Assembly (NCBI GenBank): GCA_027257055.1
Contig: JAPVLO010000403.1
Location: 1,116,001 to 1,180,000, forward strand
DNA from: Cephalopachus bancanus
Lineage: Eukaryota > Chordata > Mammalia > Primates > Tarsiidae
DNA: 64,000 nt
Direction: 5' to 3'
Part shown: positions 1 to 52,248 of the stretch, piece after piece
How positions within the stretch are numbered: position 1 is the first letter of the stretch
How the letters are laid out: each line of letters opens with the position of its first letter
The notes under the pieces: generated by a model
Databases searched by the model: none
Seen by the model: the letters and a program-made list of their open reading frames with translations, nothing else
What the model was told of the DNA's origin: nothing
Made by a program: the position numbers and the translations under genes

Positions 1-272
1 GGCAATTCACTCACCTCAGCCTCCCAAAGGCTGTTCATTCTTTTTTACTTCAAATTTAATTAATTTTTGTCCCAGTTTAGTTTCCCAAACTCGTCCCATT
101 CTCTTCAAATCCTCCATTACTTCCTTACACCTGCTCTCTTATCTCAGTTGGAGAAAGGCAGAGAGTAAGTGCAGAGGGAGAAGAGCTTGCAGGGAGGGTA
201 CAGGAAGGAGGGACTAAGGCAGAATAGCTGGGGATGGAGGAATGGTTGCAGTGATAAAAAGAAGTTACTTAC

Positions 273-1231
273 GCTTTCTGCCAAGGCTCAGATGGCCCTC
301 CAGTTGCCTAATCTGTTTCTGTAACTCAGGACTGGCCCCATGTTTCTGCAATGCGTGGCCAAGAAGAGAGCAAGCATACTGGGCAGCCCTGGGGGAGAGG
401 ATAGACAAGGTAAGATGGAGACCCCCCCAACTCCCCTCCTCAAAAATATCCTCCAATAGGCAAGGATAGAGTTTCCCTTTTCTCAGTTCAAGACCATTCC
501 CTTTCCTCCTCTTCATTTTCATATCTCACCATTTCTCCTCCAGGCCAGGGGCAGGAAAGGACAAAAAGGAGCCAGAAGGGAGTGAGAGCACTATTGAAAG
601 TTGAGAAAATAAGAGATTTGACAATGATGAGGCCTGAAGGGGCCATGAAGGCAGCAGGGAGTCCAATTAGTGTGACATGTACGTGATCGATGACAAAGAG
701 GGACAGTTGGAGGGTAGATTAGTCCTCAGGATAGGTGAACTAAGAGATTTCAAGACCCTCCAGCTGAATGGAGACCAAAAACCAGAGCGGAGGCAGAGGA
801 GCTTCCGGGTGACAGCACGGTGAGGGGACACGGAAACCGGGAGCGCCCCCTCAGCTCTAGGGACAGAGTCCGAGTCGCTATCCACCGCCGGGAGAACGCT
901 CCTCCTTCCACCACCGCCCAGTGAGGAAACAGTTCTTATGTGGACACGGCAACCCTGAGCGGCCTCCCCGCTGGCCCACTCGTGCCTCAGTTTCCCCATC
1001 TTCCAGTTATCAGAAAAGAATCATCTCCTCACGACCGGCTCCAATCTGCGCTTCAAGGTCCGTCTGGGACCCCGTAGCAGCAGTTGACCCTTCTTGACCC
1101 CCGTAGCCTGAACTGACCTCGCCTCACGAGCATCTTCCTCTGCCCGTCCTCCCCCCATTCCTATTCCGACCGCACCTACACAGCCGCTCCCGGGCCTGGC
1201 TCTGAGAACTGAAGCGGACCCAGGCGTCCAT
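273..1231 (-). CDS. PEX11B: PEX11B, peroxisomal membrane division factor, coding exons 1-2 (gene continues off the left edge)
   Basis: Coding exon 1 is 1176-1231 (ATG at 1231-1229, 18 codons plus AG) and exon 2 is 273-388 (116 bp). The exon 1 donor reads TGTAG|GTGCGG, the exon 2 acceptor CCCCCAG|G and the exon 2 donor AAAGC|GTAAGT. They join in phase to give the PEX11-beta N-terminus: [12 protein letters not shown], then about 38 residues that I recognise as PEX11-beta, including [13 protein letters not shown]. Known for the family: PEX11B sits in the peroxisomal membrane and its N-terminal amphipathic helices remodel the membrane to start elongation and division. Only about 57 of roughly 259 residues are inside the window. 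The start codon lies about 690 bp from the GNRHR2 start, head-to-head, so the GC-rich DNA between them is probably a shared promoter. The remaining exons should lie to the left. Confidence 0.93.
389..1175 (-). other. PEX11B: PEX11B intron 1
   Basis: Bounded by a good donor (GTGCGG on the minus strand) and acceptor (CCCCCAG). I see no interspersed repeat in it. The sequence is moderately GC-rich near the promoter side. ORFs here are not conserved-looking and are taken as chance. Confidence 0.8.
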
Positions 1232-1755
1232 GACAGTGGCAGCCCCAGCTCAGAGGCCCCGCTCCCGCCCCACATCCCGCCCCCTAGTCACGCCTCCTGG
1301 GCGACCCAACGGTGCCTCGCGAGGGACAAATAACACCAGAAAAGAAAGCGCGTGGAACCGGCCCTGGAAGCGGAATTTCAGGACGCGAAGCGGTTTTCTT
1401 TGAGCCTACATCTGCGTGTTACTGTGCGTGTGCCTCCGTCAGGGCGTCCCCTTATTAGACGATCTCCACTCCCAGAGCACGCCTCTAGCAACACATTCTC
1501 TTTAAATATTCAGGAGCAAGGGCGGGGCCTGGGGTGGGGGCGGGGCGGAAAAGCGCCGCAGTAGTCTGCAAGCTCTGGCGGATGGGACGCTCCCAGAACA
1601 CCCCCAACCCACTTGCACGCTCGCTCCAGCTGCTATGGAGGCTAAAGAGGTCTAAGGCAGCAGAAACTCGAAGGCCCAACTAGTCTGTCCAAGGGAAAAG
1701 GAACACAATTAGTACCAGATCTCCGTTCCCTGCAGAACCCTGACAATTGGACAGG
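1232..1755. promoter_or_regulatory. Shared head-to-head promoter region of PEX11B and GNRHR2
   Basis: About 690 bp separate the two start codons. The DNA is GC-rich with CpGs and contains GGGCGGGGC-type GC boxes around 1515-1550. Housekeeping PEX11B would be read leftward and GNRHR2 rightward. Exact start sites cannot be set from sequence alone. Confidence 0.55.
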
Positions 1756-1922
1756 TGACCTCCTCCAGAATAGATGGAGAGTCTCCAGAGACGGAGGCTT
1801 TAGTGAACAAAATTCGGAATAACCAGCTCCAGATCCTGAAAAGGAGGGCGAAGAAACAGAGACTGAAGCTAACCACTTCGTACCCACATTTCATCCTCCC
1901 AACCCTTCCACTCCTGGTCACC

Positions 1923-8275
<6,353 letters not shown>

Positions 8276-8800
8276 CATCCATTTGCTCACAACAGAGTAT
8301 ACAGGAACAGAATAATTTTTCTCTAATACCATAAGAACTCTCACTTTTACCCCTGCTCTCTTAGCTTCCAAGACAAAGAAATACTGAGTAGTGTCTCTAC
8401 TTAAATCCTACATGAGACTTGAGACTATGTCTGACAAAGAAACTCACATAACCAGCCTAGGTAACACAGCAAGATCCTGTCTCTACAAAAAAAATCTAAA
8501 AATTAGCCAGTTGTGGTGGCACATGCTTGTAGTCCTAGCTACTCAGTAGACTGACATGGGGGGAATCACTGGAGCCCAGAAGTTTGAGGCTGCAGTGAGC
8601 TATGATCACACAGCTGTACTTCAGCCTGTGTAACAGAGCAAGACCCCATCTCAAAAAACAAACAAAAAAACTCGCATAGAATTCAGTCCTCAGGAGAAGT
8701 ATCTTCACAATGATCCCTATTTCCTTACTGTAAATAGTGCTTCAGAGCTTTCAATATTAGAATAGGAAATTTTAAACATAGAAAACAAAAACGAAACATT
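8276..8800 (+). other. GNRHR2: GNRHR2 3' UTR and convergent gene end
   Basis: I find no AATAAA on the plus strand between the GNRHR2 stop and the RBM8A end. A partial Alu occupies 8450-8668. GNRHR2 transcripts may therefore run into RBM8A antisense, as is known for the human locus. Confidence 0.5.
8450..8668 (+). repeat. Alu, 5'-truncated
   Basis: Starts within the left monomer (ACCAGCCTAGGTAACA) and ends with a CAAACAAAA tail. Confidence 0.8.
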
Positions 8801-8804
8801 TATT
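8799..8804 (-). terminator. RBM8A: RBM8A polyadenylation signal AATAAA
   Basis: TTTATT on the plus strand, so AATAAA on the minus strand, 139 bp past the RBM8A stop codon. This is a suitable position for a short 3' UTR. Confidence 0.7.
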
Positions 8805-8942
8805 CATAACCCAAAAGAAACACTAAGCAGATAGGGTGAGAGATTAAATATAAACACAACAAGTTCCACACCAGCCCTATTTCTCCAAGGCTGCATGGCC
8901 AAATGGAATTGTGGAGAGAACACCTGGATAACAGAGGACCTG

Positions 8943-11500
<2,558 letters not shown>

Positions 11501-11663
11501 TCTAAATGATGCCTCCTCGTTGGAAGCGACTAACTAGGGAGGGTAGACGGAGTCAGCGGCTTCCTCCTAACTGCGGCAGTTGATGAAAAATACTGTACTA
11601 TTGACAGTGAAGTACGGCCTGATTTCTGTAGTATAAGGTTGCTCTCTATCTCTTTTCACTCCA

Positions 11664-11869
11664 AACTAGGAAATGGAAATTGAAATTTTTTTCTGTCAAA
11701 TTTCTAGGTCTGTACCTTGTTCCGAAAAGCAACCTGATGTATGATAGAAGCGTTTTTAAAAAAATAGTTTGATCAGCAGTTCTGGCTTAAAAAGCTGCTT
11801 CTGGAACGCACTGCAGCACCGAGTTTCTCTTCAGGAAGCTAACGGATCCGGTTACCGTTGAAATACGAT
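11664..11869 (+). repeat. Duplicated non-coding segment, copy B (upstream of RBM8A)
   Basis: Counterpart of copy A, about 370-570 bp upstream of the RBM8A start codon. It is followed by GGTATAAAC near 11879, and GTTACCGTTGAAAT lies at its right edge; see findings. Confidence 0.75.
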
Positions 11870-12007
11870 TGGTGAGACAGGTATAAACTCCCCCCCCCAA
11901 GGTAAAACTCCCGAACTCTCCCTACTACTTCTGGGACTTTTTTTTTTTTTTTTAAGTCATGGCCTAAAATAGGGGATTTAGTGTTTAAAAAAATTTTTTT
12001 TTTCCTT

Positions 12008-12290
12008 TAATTTTGGAGTCTCACTCCGTCGCCCAGACTGGAGTGCAGTGGCCGCTCCCGGCCACCGCAGCCTCGACCCGCTGGGCTCCGGCGGTCCTTC
12101 CGCCTCAGCCTTCCGAGTAGCCAGAAGTACAGGCGTGCACTACCACGCCCGGCTAATTTTTTTGATTTATTGTAGAGGTGAGGTCTCGCTAAGTTGCCCG
12201 GGCGGGTCTCGAACCCGCGGGCTCAGGCAGTCCACTCACCTCGGCCTCCCAAAGCGCTGGGATTACAGGCTGAGACACCGAGCCCGGCTG
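12008..12290 (-). repeat. Alu, lineage-specific young type
   Basis: TTTTGGAGTCTCACTCCGTCGCCC to GCCGGGCTCGGTG-type terminus in reverse. CpG sites are largely retained, so this is a younger copy. Confidence 0.92.
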
Positions 12291-12719
12291 GGGGCTTTAG
12301 TTTTTGAGGATGGTACAGATATTTTGCGTTTAAAAATTTAGGGTTGAGACAAGACCCATGTTGCCCCAAATCTGGGATTCTGATGAAAGCCTTCAACAAT
12401 AGTGGACCAGGGATTCACTTATTTATGAATGCCTATATGTGAGTCTAATATTATAGGCGTTGCTGGCAATAAAAGCACAAATAATTGTATTATCAACATT
12501 CGTTTACAGTTACACTATGAAAGTGATCACTGCAGTACAAAAAAAGTTTCTAGGGACTGGGAGGGCTTGCCATTTGAACTGAGGCTTTGAGGCTAAGTAG
12601 TTTTACAGGCAAAATAGTTGCATTGAGACTAGGAGACACTAATCCATTCTCCAGAGTACATAGTGTGACATTTTAAAAATCGGTTACATACTTACCAAAA
12701 ACCTTTCCTTGATTTTTTT

Positions 12720-12838
12720 TTTCCCCTAGAGACAGAGTCTCACTATGTTGCCCAGGCTGGCCTCAAATTCCCGGGCTCACAGGATCCTCCTGCTTCCCAA
12801 GTAGCTGGGACTACAAGCATGCGACCCTGTGCCCAGCT
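12720..12838 (-). repeat. Alu fragment
   Basis: AGAGACAGAGTCTCACTATGTTGCC to CTGTGCCCAGCTC, partial monomer. Confidence 0.75.
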
Positions 12839-12854
12839 CGTTCCTTGACTTTTT

Positions 12855-13285
12855 GTTGCAGTTAGAATAAAATTCAAACTGACACAGCCTGCTCTGCTTA
12901 TGTATCCAACCTCTTCTACCACCATTGTTTCTCCTCACCCATTAAACTGTCCCAACACTTACCCTCAACTATGGTGTGCTCTCTCATCTCAGGGCTTTTG
13001 CACCTTTCTGTTCCTGATGCTCTTCCTCCAGCTCTTCACGTCTGTTTCAGTCTCATCCTTTAGGTCTCAAGAGTGCTGTCATGCAAAGGAGTCTTATCTA
13101 CCCTCCTATGCTTCACTCTTTATTTCCTTAACAGAACTTGAATTAGAACCTTTAAATATCTTGTTTACTTTCTAACTTGTTTATTGTCTGTTTTTCCCCT
13201 TAGAACATAATCCATATGGCAGAGATGCTTATTTACAACTATAATCCCCAAGGTTCAGCCCAGTGCATGACTCCTGAATGTCAGA
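12855..13285 (+). repeat. LINE-2 3' end
   Basis: Recognisable L2 path: AATAAAATTCAAACT, CTCAGGGCTTTTGCACCTTTCTGTTCC, TTGTTTATTGTCTGTTTTTCCCC, then the TAGAACATAA region. Confidence 0.75.
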
Positions 13286-13289
13286 ATGC

Positions 13290-15085
13290 CAAGAAATTCT
13301 GTATGCCTGATGCTATATGACTGGGAAATAAGCTGGAAATATGGCTTGGGGTCAAATTCCCATGATAAGGACTTTAAATATTTGAATATTCATGGTTTTC
13401 AACATTGCCCCATACTATTTCTTGCTTATTATTTTTCCTTAAATAGATTGACTTTTTAAACATAAATTTATACTAAAAAGAAAACCAGTATTTTTCTACT
13501 ACAAATTCAGATAAAAGCATAAATGTTAACAAACGTTTGCCTATCTATCACCTAAAACCATCTCAAGTAACACCAATGGTTTACATATAAAACTTTGGGA
13601 AATCCTGCCAAATGTAAAGATAGTGATGGTTTAAGCAAGAGATAGTCATAAGTATTTTATAAAGAAATATGACACTAGTGTGGAGGATGTTAAGAATGGA
13701 GTTGAAGACCAATTAGGAAGCCAAAGTAGTGAGAAAGGACTGGATTTGAGCTAAGGCAATTAATATGGACAAAACAGATTAGGAAGTTTATATAGGTAGT
13801 GTAGATTCATTAGTAAGTGACTGATTAGATTATGGAAAAGAAAGGTTGAGGGTGGATCTGAGGTTTCTGGCTTATATAACTGAGTAGATAATAATTCCAA
13901 TAATAGAGTGAGTTGAAGAGGAGAAGATATGGAAAAATGGAATTTATTTGAGGTATGTAGGTTCAAAGTGATTCTGTCATGTTCAGGTGGTCATGTCCAG
14001 TATGTGGAAATATAGATGTAAAAGCTCAAAACCAGCTGGAGTGTAAGAAATAGATTTGAAAATAGTGTATAGTGGAGTTTAAACCACCATAGTGGATGAG
14101 ATTGCCAGTGAGAATGGGTAGAACTTGAGGAGAAAGAGACAAGGACAAAACGCAGGCCAAATGTCTGGAGGAGGGGAGGCAGGCTGCCTTTCCCCAGCTG
14201 TACAATCTTATTTCTACCACCTCAAAAATAATAATAAATATTTCTTATTTAGTATATATGTAAAAGAATAGAGCTGTTTTAGAGCTCCTGATATATAGAT
14301 CTCAAGAAAGAGTCAATCTGGCTCACTAGACAAAAATCTATTTTTAATTGTATAAAATTATACATATATAAAATACATAGAAAGTACTAAAAAGATAAGT
14401 AAAATCTTTGACACCAAAGGTGGACAGATCAGGGAACAATTTTTCTCAAGTTCTTTGGGATCTTACCTATTGGTATTTGAGAAAAATAATCCAGGAGGTG
14501 CAAGGACAATTCTTCCCACAACTTATACCCCTTGACACTTCTTCCCAGAGAAAGGGGCATAAGAGAAACTGAAATTTTTTATGATTCATCAATAAAAACA
14601 GATAAACATGCCTGTTATTTAATGTGGGAGTCTCTACTCCAATTCTACACATGTGCTTGGAGAATTCAAGAAAGCCTCTTTCAAGCACTAATACAATTGT
14701 CAGTGAATTCCTTACCTTTGATCCCATATGTACTGGTCACCAAGAAGACTTCAAAAGCAAGAAAGTTGCCTTTTATCTTGCCCCTATCTAATCCAAAAGA
14801 GCAAATTGTGGACTGCTTCCTAATCTGTTTTTAAAAGCAAAGGCTGTATAATTGTTATATGGAAAGCCCCAATTCCAGGAATATTAAACTTCCCAAGCTC
14901 AGTTTAGAAAGTCCACCAAGCAATAATATAGTATAAAAGGTCACAGAAACAAGGGGGAAGTGTATCTTAGAAAGACCTCCAAAAAATTCTTCAAAAGGAG
15001 AAGGCTTTAGCTGTACTCCATGTGATTTCTCTCTTACTTCACCCGGGAGAGAGGTGGAGAAGAACAGTATTAAAAACACAAATAG
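13290..15085. other. Intergenic DNA / possible distal LIX1L 3' UTR, no gene seen
   Basis: AT-rich. 13650-14180 has the look of an ancient L1M-type remnant (low confidence). The poly(A)-signal variants TTTAAT (14343-14348) and TTTATT (13943-13948) on the plus strand could serve minus-strand LIX1L transcripts. Small ORFs are unremarkable. Confidence 0.4.
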
Positions 15086-15704
<619 letters not shown>

Positions 15705-16824
15705 ACACAATTAGCTGATCATTGATTCTCTTTCCCTTCTTACAGTCTCCCAAGGTCCCAGTTAAGAAGTACTATAATACTAAAGTCTCGTCTAATTTTC
15801 CTGATCAACTCATGCTGTAATAATCAAGGTAGAGGAAGAAGAAAGAAACATGAGAATCTAAGGTATGTACCTCTAAGGCAAGAAGCAGCAGCAACTTCAT
15901 GGGAATGAGAAGAACATGGCTCTCACTCACCAAATAGGATCAATAATACTTGCAATGAACAAAATTTTGGGAGGAAGGAAATATGTAAATATGTTTTACT
16001 TTCTAAATCTCTGCAGACAGGAAGATCTAAATACAGGGTTAACTAAGCTGGGTGAGCAGGGGAGAAGTAAAAAAGGAATACTGAAAGATTCAACCCTGAC
16101 CCTCCTTTTTACTGTAGAGTGCATCCAAAAGTCTGGACTACTGGTATGGTATAGATATGCCCCAGAAGCAACTTCGGTAGTAAACCCTCATGAATTATGT
16201 TTATAATTTCTCTTTTGTTTCTGGGCAGTATCTCTGGAGTGATATAAATAACAAGCTGGATCTCCACTTCATTTGGAATAATAAGATAGGGAAGCTTCAA
16301 AACAAAGGGGCATTTGGAGGCAGAGGAGTAAAGTAGTGGTGGGAAGGAGGAGCGGGTACCAAGCATGTAACCCTCTTCAGACAAACTAAAACCAAAAGCG
16401 TCATACTTATACCCTGTTTGAGTCCAAGAGAAAGCAGGAATGAGAGTAAGGATGCGGTACATTATCCTTATTCAGGCTACCTGTTATTTTGAAAGAAGGA
16501 GACATGAACACATAGTCACTTTTTTAGTGTTACTAACATGACTACACAGATTTAATCTGGAAGTTTAAGGGCTAACAAAGCTCCAAAGATAGCCTGCTTT
16601 TTCTTATAAAGTAAAGTGTTTGAAATGAAACTTCATCCAAAAACTGGAAGTAAGAAAAGGTATCTCTTAGCAAATGGGAATCCAGGTATAGAATTTATAC
16701 ATATATATCTATATTTTAAAGTATAAAATTGAAAAAGTATGTACAGAAATCATCCTAAATCTTGGAAAGGAAACATACAAAAAAGGACCTGGAGAGGATG
16801 AGGATTATGTCGGGGGATGATGGC
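15705..16824 (-). other. LIX1L: LIX1L 3' UTR (probable)
   Basis: Repeat-free DNA directly downstream of the LIX1L stop codon on the minus strand. I see no convincing AATAAA within it, so the 3' UTR probably continues to the left, through the Alus. Confidence 0.5.
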
Positions 16825-48720
<31,896 letters not shown>

Positions 48721-48779
48721 TGGGGAGAACTGTAAGCAGAGTGAAGGGATTCGGAGAGACCATTTGTCCGACCACGTCA

Positions 48780-49045
48780 TTTTATAGATGTAGGTGAGGA
48801 CACTGTGGCTCAGAGAAATGTGACTTGTCCAATATCACATGCAATTGGTGGTGGAGCTAAAGCAAGAAAGCTGCATTTAATGAGCACATACTATGCAATG
48901 TACTTTAGTGCACTGTCTTATTTAGTAATCACAATCACTAACTAGATTTTATTATGTTATAGATAAGGAAAATGATGCTCAGGGAGGCTAGACAAATTGC
49001 CCAAAGTTAAATAGCTAGGAGATGGCAAAGGGGAGTTCAGACATA
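48780..49045 (-). repeat. MIR
   Basis: TTTTATAGATGTAGGTGAGGACAC, AATGTGACTTGTCC, and a second set GGAAAATGATGCTCAGGGAG; possibly two adjacent copies. Confidence 0.65.
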
Positions 49046-49177
49046 TGTGTTCTGATTTCCAGTATTTTTTTTTCTTTTTATTGTACTGCATTGTGGGGTA
49101 AATTTCTAATATCACCTATTCTAAGTCGGGGGAGGTAGTAAGAGAGAGTAGAATGGGCAAGTCTATTTATCTCCCAT

Positions 49178-49345
49178 TAGAGAAAGAGAATATATACAGA
49201 AAACCAGCAAATTGAGAAGTCCAGGGAGGCAGATTTGGAAAGGTAACCTTATTCCTCTTATTAGAGTGAGAAAGAGTTAGAATATATGCAGAAAATCAGC
49301 AAACTGAGAAATCCAGGGGGAAAATTAAGAAAGTACCCTTGTTCA
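49178..49345. repeat. Tandem duplication of about 82 bp
   Basis: ATTAGAG...AGAATATAT(A/G)CAGAAAA(C/T)CAGCAAA(T/C)TGAGAA at 49178 and again at 49260. Confidence 0.85.
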
Positions 49346-49935
49346 TGGAACCAATCAATCTGGGTTGTTCTGATTACTTTGTGCACACGTGGACACACGA
49401 CACACCCTTTGTCAGTTGACTATTGTGCCATTTTTACTTAAGTGAGGTTATATTCACTGCCATCCCCTCATCTCTCCTACAGTGGCTCAGGAATCAAGGA
49501 TGGGGAAATAGAGACCAGAAGTAAAAGAAAATGGATGAAACACACCTCGTGAAATGAAAATTAGACCCTGAGTGGAAACTGAGTGATTAAGAAATAGGAA
49601 GCTTTGAAAGAGGGACTGTTAATCCACTAGGATACATCTGCTGATGATGGAGGGAGGGACTTTCTGTAGGAACCTTAAAGAATTCAAGGATGGACATGGG
49701 GAGACGAGGAAATGAAAGCCTGTCAAATGCCTTAAAACCTCAGGACACAGGACGCTTGCCTTTTCTTTTACAACCACGGTTGTTCACTTGGTCCTCTGGA
49801 AAGAAAGTGACTGGAATCTCTAGGTATCTCATGGATCATTATAGCTATAAGTTATTATTACCCTCCCACCGCATTCCTCATTCCCCACACCCACACCTCC
49901 AGGCAGAAGTGACAAAACAGAGACTTCTGAACACA
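49346..49935. other. Intergenic DNA between LIX1L and ANKRD34A
   Basis: No gene or clear repeat recognised. Confidence 0.6.
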
Positions 49936-49941
49936 TTTATT
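49936..49941 (-). terminator. ANKRD34A: Candidate ANKRD34A poly(A) signal
   Basis: TTTATT on the plus strand, 816 bp past the stop. A second candidate is at 50481-50486, 272 bp past the stop. I cannot choose between them from sequence. Confidence 0.45.
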
Positions 49942-50757
49942 TGATATGTCAAGTGGAGAGAGGAGTGATTTAGGGTTTCTCCCCACTTCTACCTGTGGGG
50001 GTGTTCATAAGCTCAGACAGACAGAAGAGCAGCTTAGAGCCCATGGCCCACCCCTGGGAAAATGAGACCACCTGTTGTAATGGTTGGGGGAACAGGGTTG
50101 GGAATAAAAAGCAGGAAGTCAAGAAGTGAAGTTGAGAGCAGGAAGGGTAGCAGCAGAACTGAGGCTGGGGGTTGCTGCAGGAATCCCCAAGAAGAGTGAA
50201 GAAGATATCTTGAAAAGTGATTGGGGCTGGAAGCAGGGTGTGAACAAGGAGCCAGGCCTGGAGAGAGAAGGAAGACCTGCAGAATGGAGTGGGATATTCA
50301 TGAAGAGGGTCGAGTGTGCAAAATCATGATATAGGTTGTGTTGCAGGGCATACATGGAAAGCAAGGTATTACTTCGGCAGGAGGGCAAAGATATCTGAGA
50401 CTACTCTTAAGTAGGGATTCCCTACTGCTTCTGAACAAATGCAAGTGAGTTTGGGACCCTAGTACAAGTGGCGCTTTGTGTTTATTGGTATGTCGTGCCT
50501 GTGGGTACACAAATAATCCCACATGCATGTGAAATGACCAGGGCATGAATGCGTGTGTCTATATCCCCAGCAAATAGAGTACTTAGCCCTCCTTGCTAGT
50601 AAGAGTACTGTGCTTGTGGACACACGTTTACCCATGTGTGCGTTCATCGTGCCCATGAGCACATGCAAGAGATCCCTATGTCCGTGGTGTGTGTGTGAGC
50701 TGGTTCTCCCACCTGTCCCATCAAGACCCGGTCCCCACCCTCCTTGGCTCCTCTTAC

Positions 50758-52248
50758 TCAGCGCCCTGGCTCCCCTGGCCCGCCTAGGCTCTGGAAGCCC
50801 CCTAGCAGGCGAATCTGCTCAGTCTGCATGGAGTGGCGTCTCACCAATTTGCGCTTGGTCCTAGGAGAGCCTGGCGCCCCGGCCTGGGGAGGGGCAGGCA
50901 GCGAAGGCGCCCGACCCCCGGGTTGGGGACGAATGTCAGGAATAGGGGGGTGGGGACTGACGTTGAGCGGGGGCAGGAAACCCGGTCGCGTTTGCGAAAT
51001 GTGGTCCAGGAGCAAGGTCCCTGACCCCCTCCGCTCCAGCAGCCCTGGACTCCGCCTCCGTCCGCTTAGCGGAGACACGGCCCCCGGCAGACTCTCCTGG
51101 GACTGGCGCGGGGAGGGGGCCGAGCCGGCCAGAGGGAGGGTCAACGGGGAAGCGCTGTATCGGCGGCGCTCCAGGGACAGGCGACTGGACTCCGGCGAGT
51201 CGGGGCAAAGATGTCCGGGGGTGTCGAGCTCCACCGGCTCCATGCGGCTCAGTTTCTGCCTCAGTCCTGAAGAGGGACCAGACTCCTGAGCCTCCGGCGC
51301 CGTGTTTCGGCGAGAGAGGGGACCCCCGCCAGTCACTCTTTCCGCCCATGGGGGCGGGTCCTCCGGGCCTTCGGTGCTGTGACGTCGGGAAAGACGGGGT
51401 CGACCCGTCAGGGTCAGGCCGTTGAATTCGGCGGTCAAGCGCTCGATCCCCGGCCTCCCTTCGGCGGGTGGGACCGGTTGCGGAGGGGCAACCAGGCCCC
51501 AGGGCTCGGAGTTAAGCCTTTTGAGTGGTTTGGGGGGGTGACGAGGTGGCTTGGGGAGCGGCTCAGAAGGGGAGGAGTCATCGGGGGGCTTCGGAAGAGG
51601 GAATTCAAATACGTCCCGCTTCTCCTCTTCTTCCTGGGCGCGAGGGGATAACAACCCCCGCCCTCCTCCTCCCGCGGTCTGCAGTTGGATTTCCGAAGGC
51701 GACGTGCAGACCCCCGGACTAAGCGGAGCGGGAGCAGGGTCCTCCACCCCTGGGGAGGGTGGGGAATTGAGATACTGCCGGGTCTTCTTGGTGCCCGAGG
51801 GCGATGTGTCAGTGGTGATGATGATGACCTCCGTGCCCTTGGCCTTGCAGGCGTCCAGCAGTGTGGCAAGGGTCTCGCGGTCCCCGCGGTCCAGGGCGTG
51901 TACGAGTGCCGAGGCGCCCGCGTGATCTCGTACAGAGGGGTCTGCGCCGTGGGCAAGGAGCAGCGAGGCCACAGCGGCGCCCCCACCCCCGGCGCAAGCG
52001 TGCATAAGCGCGGTGCGCCCTAGGCGGTCTGCGATGTTGGGGTCCGCGCCTTGCTCCAGGAGGTAGCGTACCATGCGCGCCTTGTTCTGGGGGTCGTCGT
52101 AGCGCGCCCGACAGGCCGCCATTAGCGCAGTCTCCCCCTGAGCATCACCCTCATTCACGTAGGCGCCTCCCTCCAGAAGCAAACGGGCCAAGCGTAGCTT
52201 ACCCTGACCCACGGCCCGAAGAAGAGCGTGGCCCTCGGTGTGCAGCAT
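50758..52248 (-). CDS. ANKRD34A: ANKRD34A, ankyrin repeat domain protein 34A
   Basis: A single uninterrupted coding exon of 496 residues. The Met at 52248 (MLHTEGHALLRAV) is chosen because it gives the known family start and length; the frame stays open 17 codons upstream to 52299. N-terminal half: four ankyrin repeats at about 6-32, 38-71, 77-105 and 110-137, with the usual G-TALM and GADP motifs. Then comes a conserved EVIIITTDTSPSGTKKTRQYLNSPPSP strip, followed by a long Pro/Ser/Arg-rich, probably disordered region with many RRxS phosphosite-like motifs (RLSRRHS, PLSRRNTAP, RRRYSAS). It ends in a basic RTKRKLVRRHS motif. The function is little studied and expression is mainly neural in other mammals. 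An acceptor (TTCTTGCAG|GGATC) at 52364 shows that a non-coding 5' exon precedes it. Confidence 0.96.
   Translation of the reverse strand: MLHTEGHALLRAVGQGKLRLARLLLEGGAYVNEGDAQGETALMAACRARYDDPQNKARMVRYLLEQGADPNIADRLGRTALMHACAGGGGAAVASLLLAHGADPSVRDHAGASALVHALDRGDRETLATLLDACKAKGTEVIIITTDTSPSGTKKTRQYLNSPPSPGVEDPAPAPLSPGVCTSPSEIQLQTAGGGGRGLLSPRAQEEEEKRDVFEFPLPKPPDDSSPSEPLPKPPRHPPKPLKRLNSEPWGLVAPPQPVPPAEGRPGIERLTAEFNGLTLTGRPRLSRRHSTEGPEDPPPWAERVTGGGPLSRRNTAPEAQESGPSSGLRQKLSRMEPVELDTPGHLCPDSPESSRLSLERRRYSASPLTLPLAGSAPSPRQSQESLPGAVSPLSGRRRSPGLLERRGSGTLLLDHISQTRPGFLPPLNVSPHPPIPDIRPQPGGRAPSLPAPPQAGAPGSPRTKRKLVRRHSMQTEQIRLLGGFQSLGGPGEPGR

Noticed and set aside
50744..51651. Several long ORFs (up to 183 codons) on both strands over ANKRD34A
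   Set aside because: They are frame shadows of the GC-rich ANKRD34A coding exon; only the 496-residue minus-strand frame has recognisable domains.
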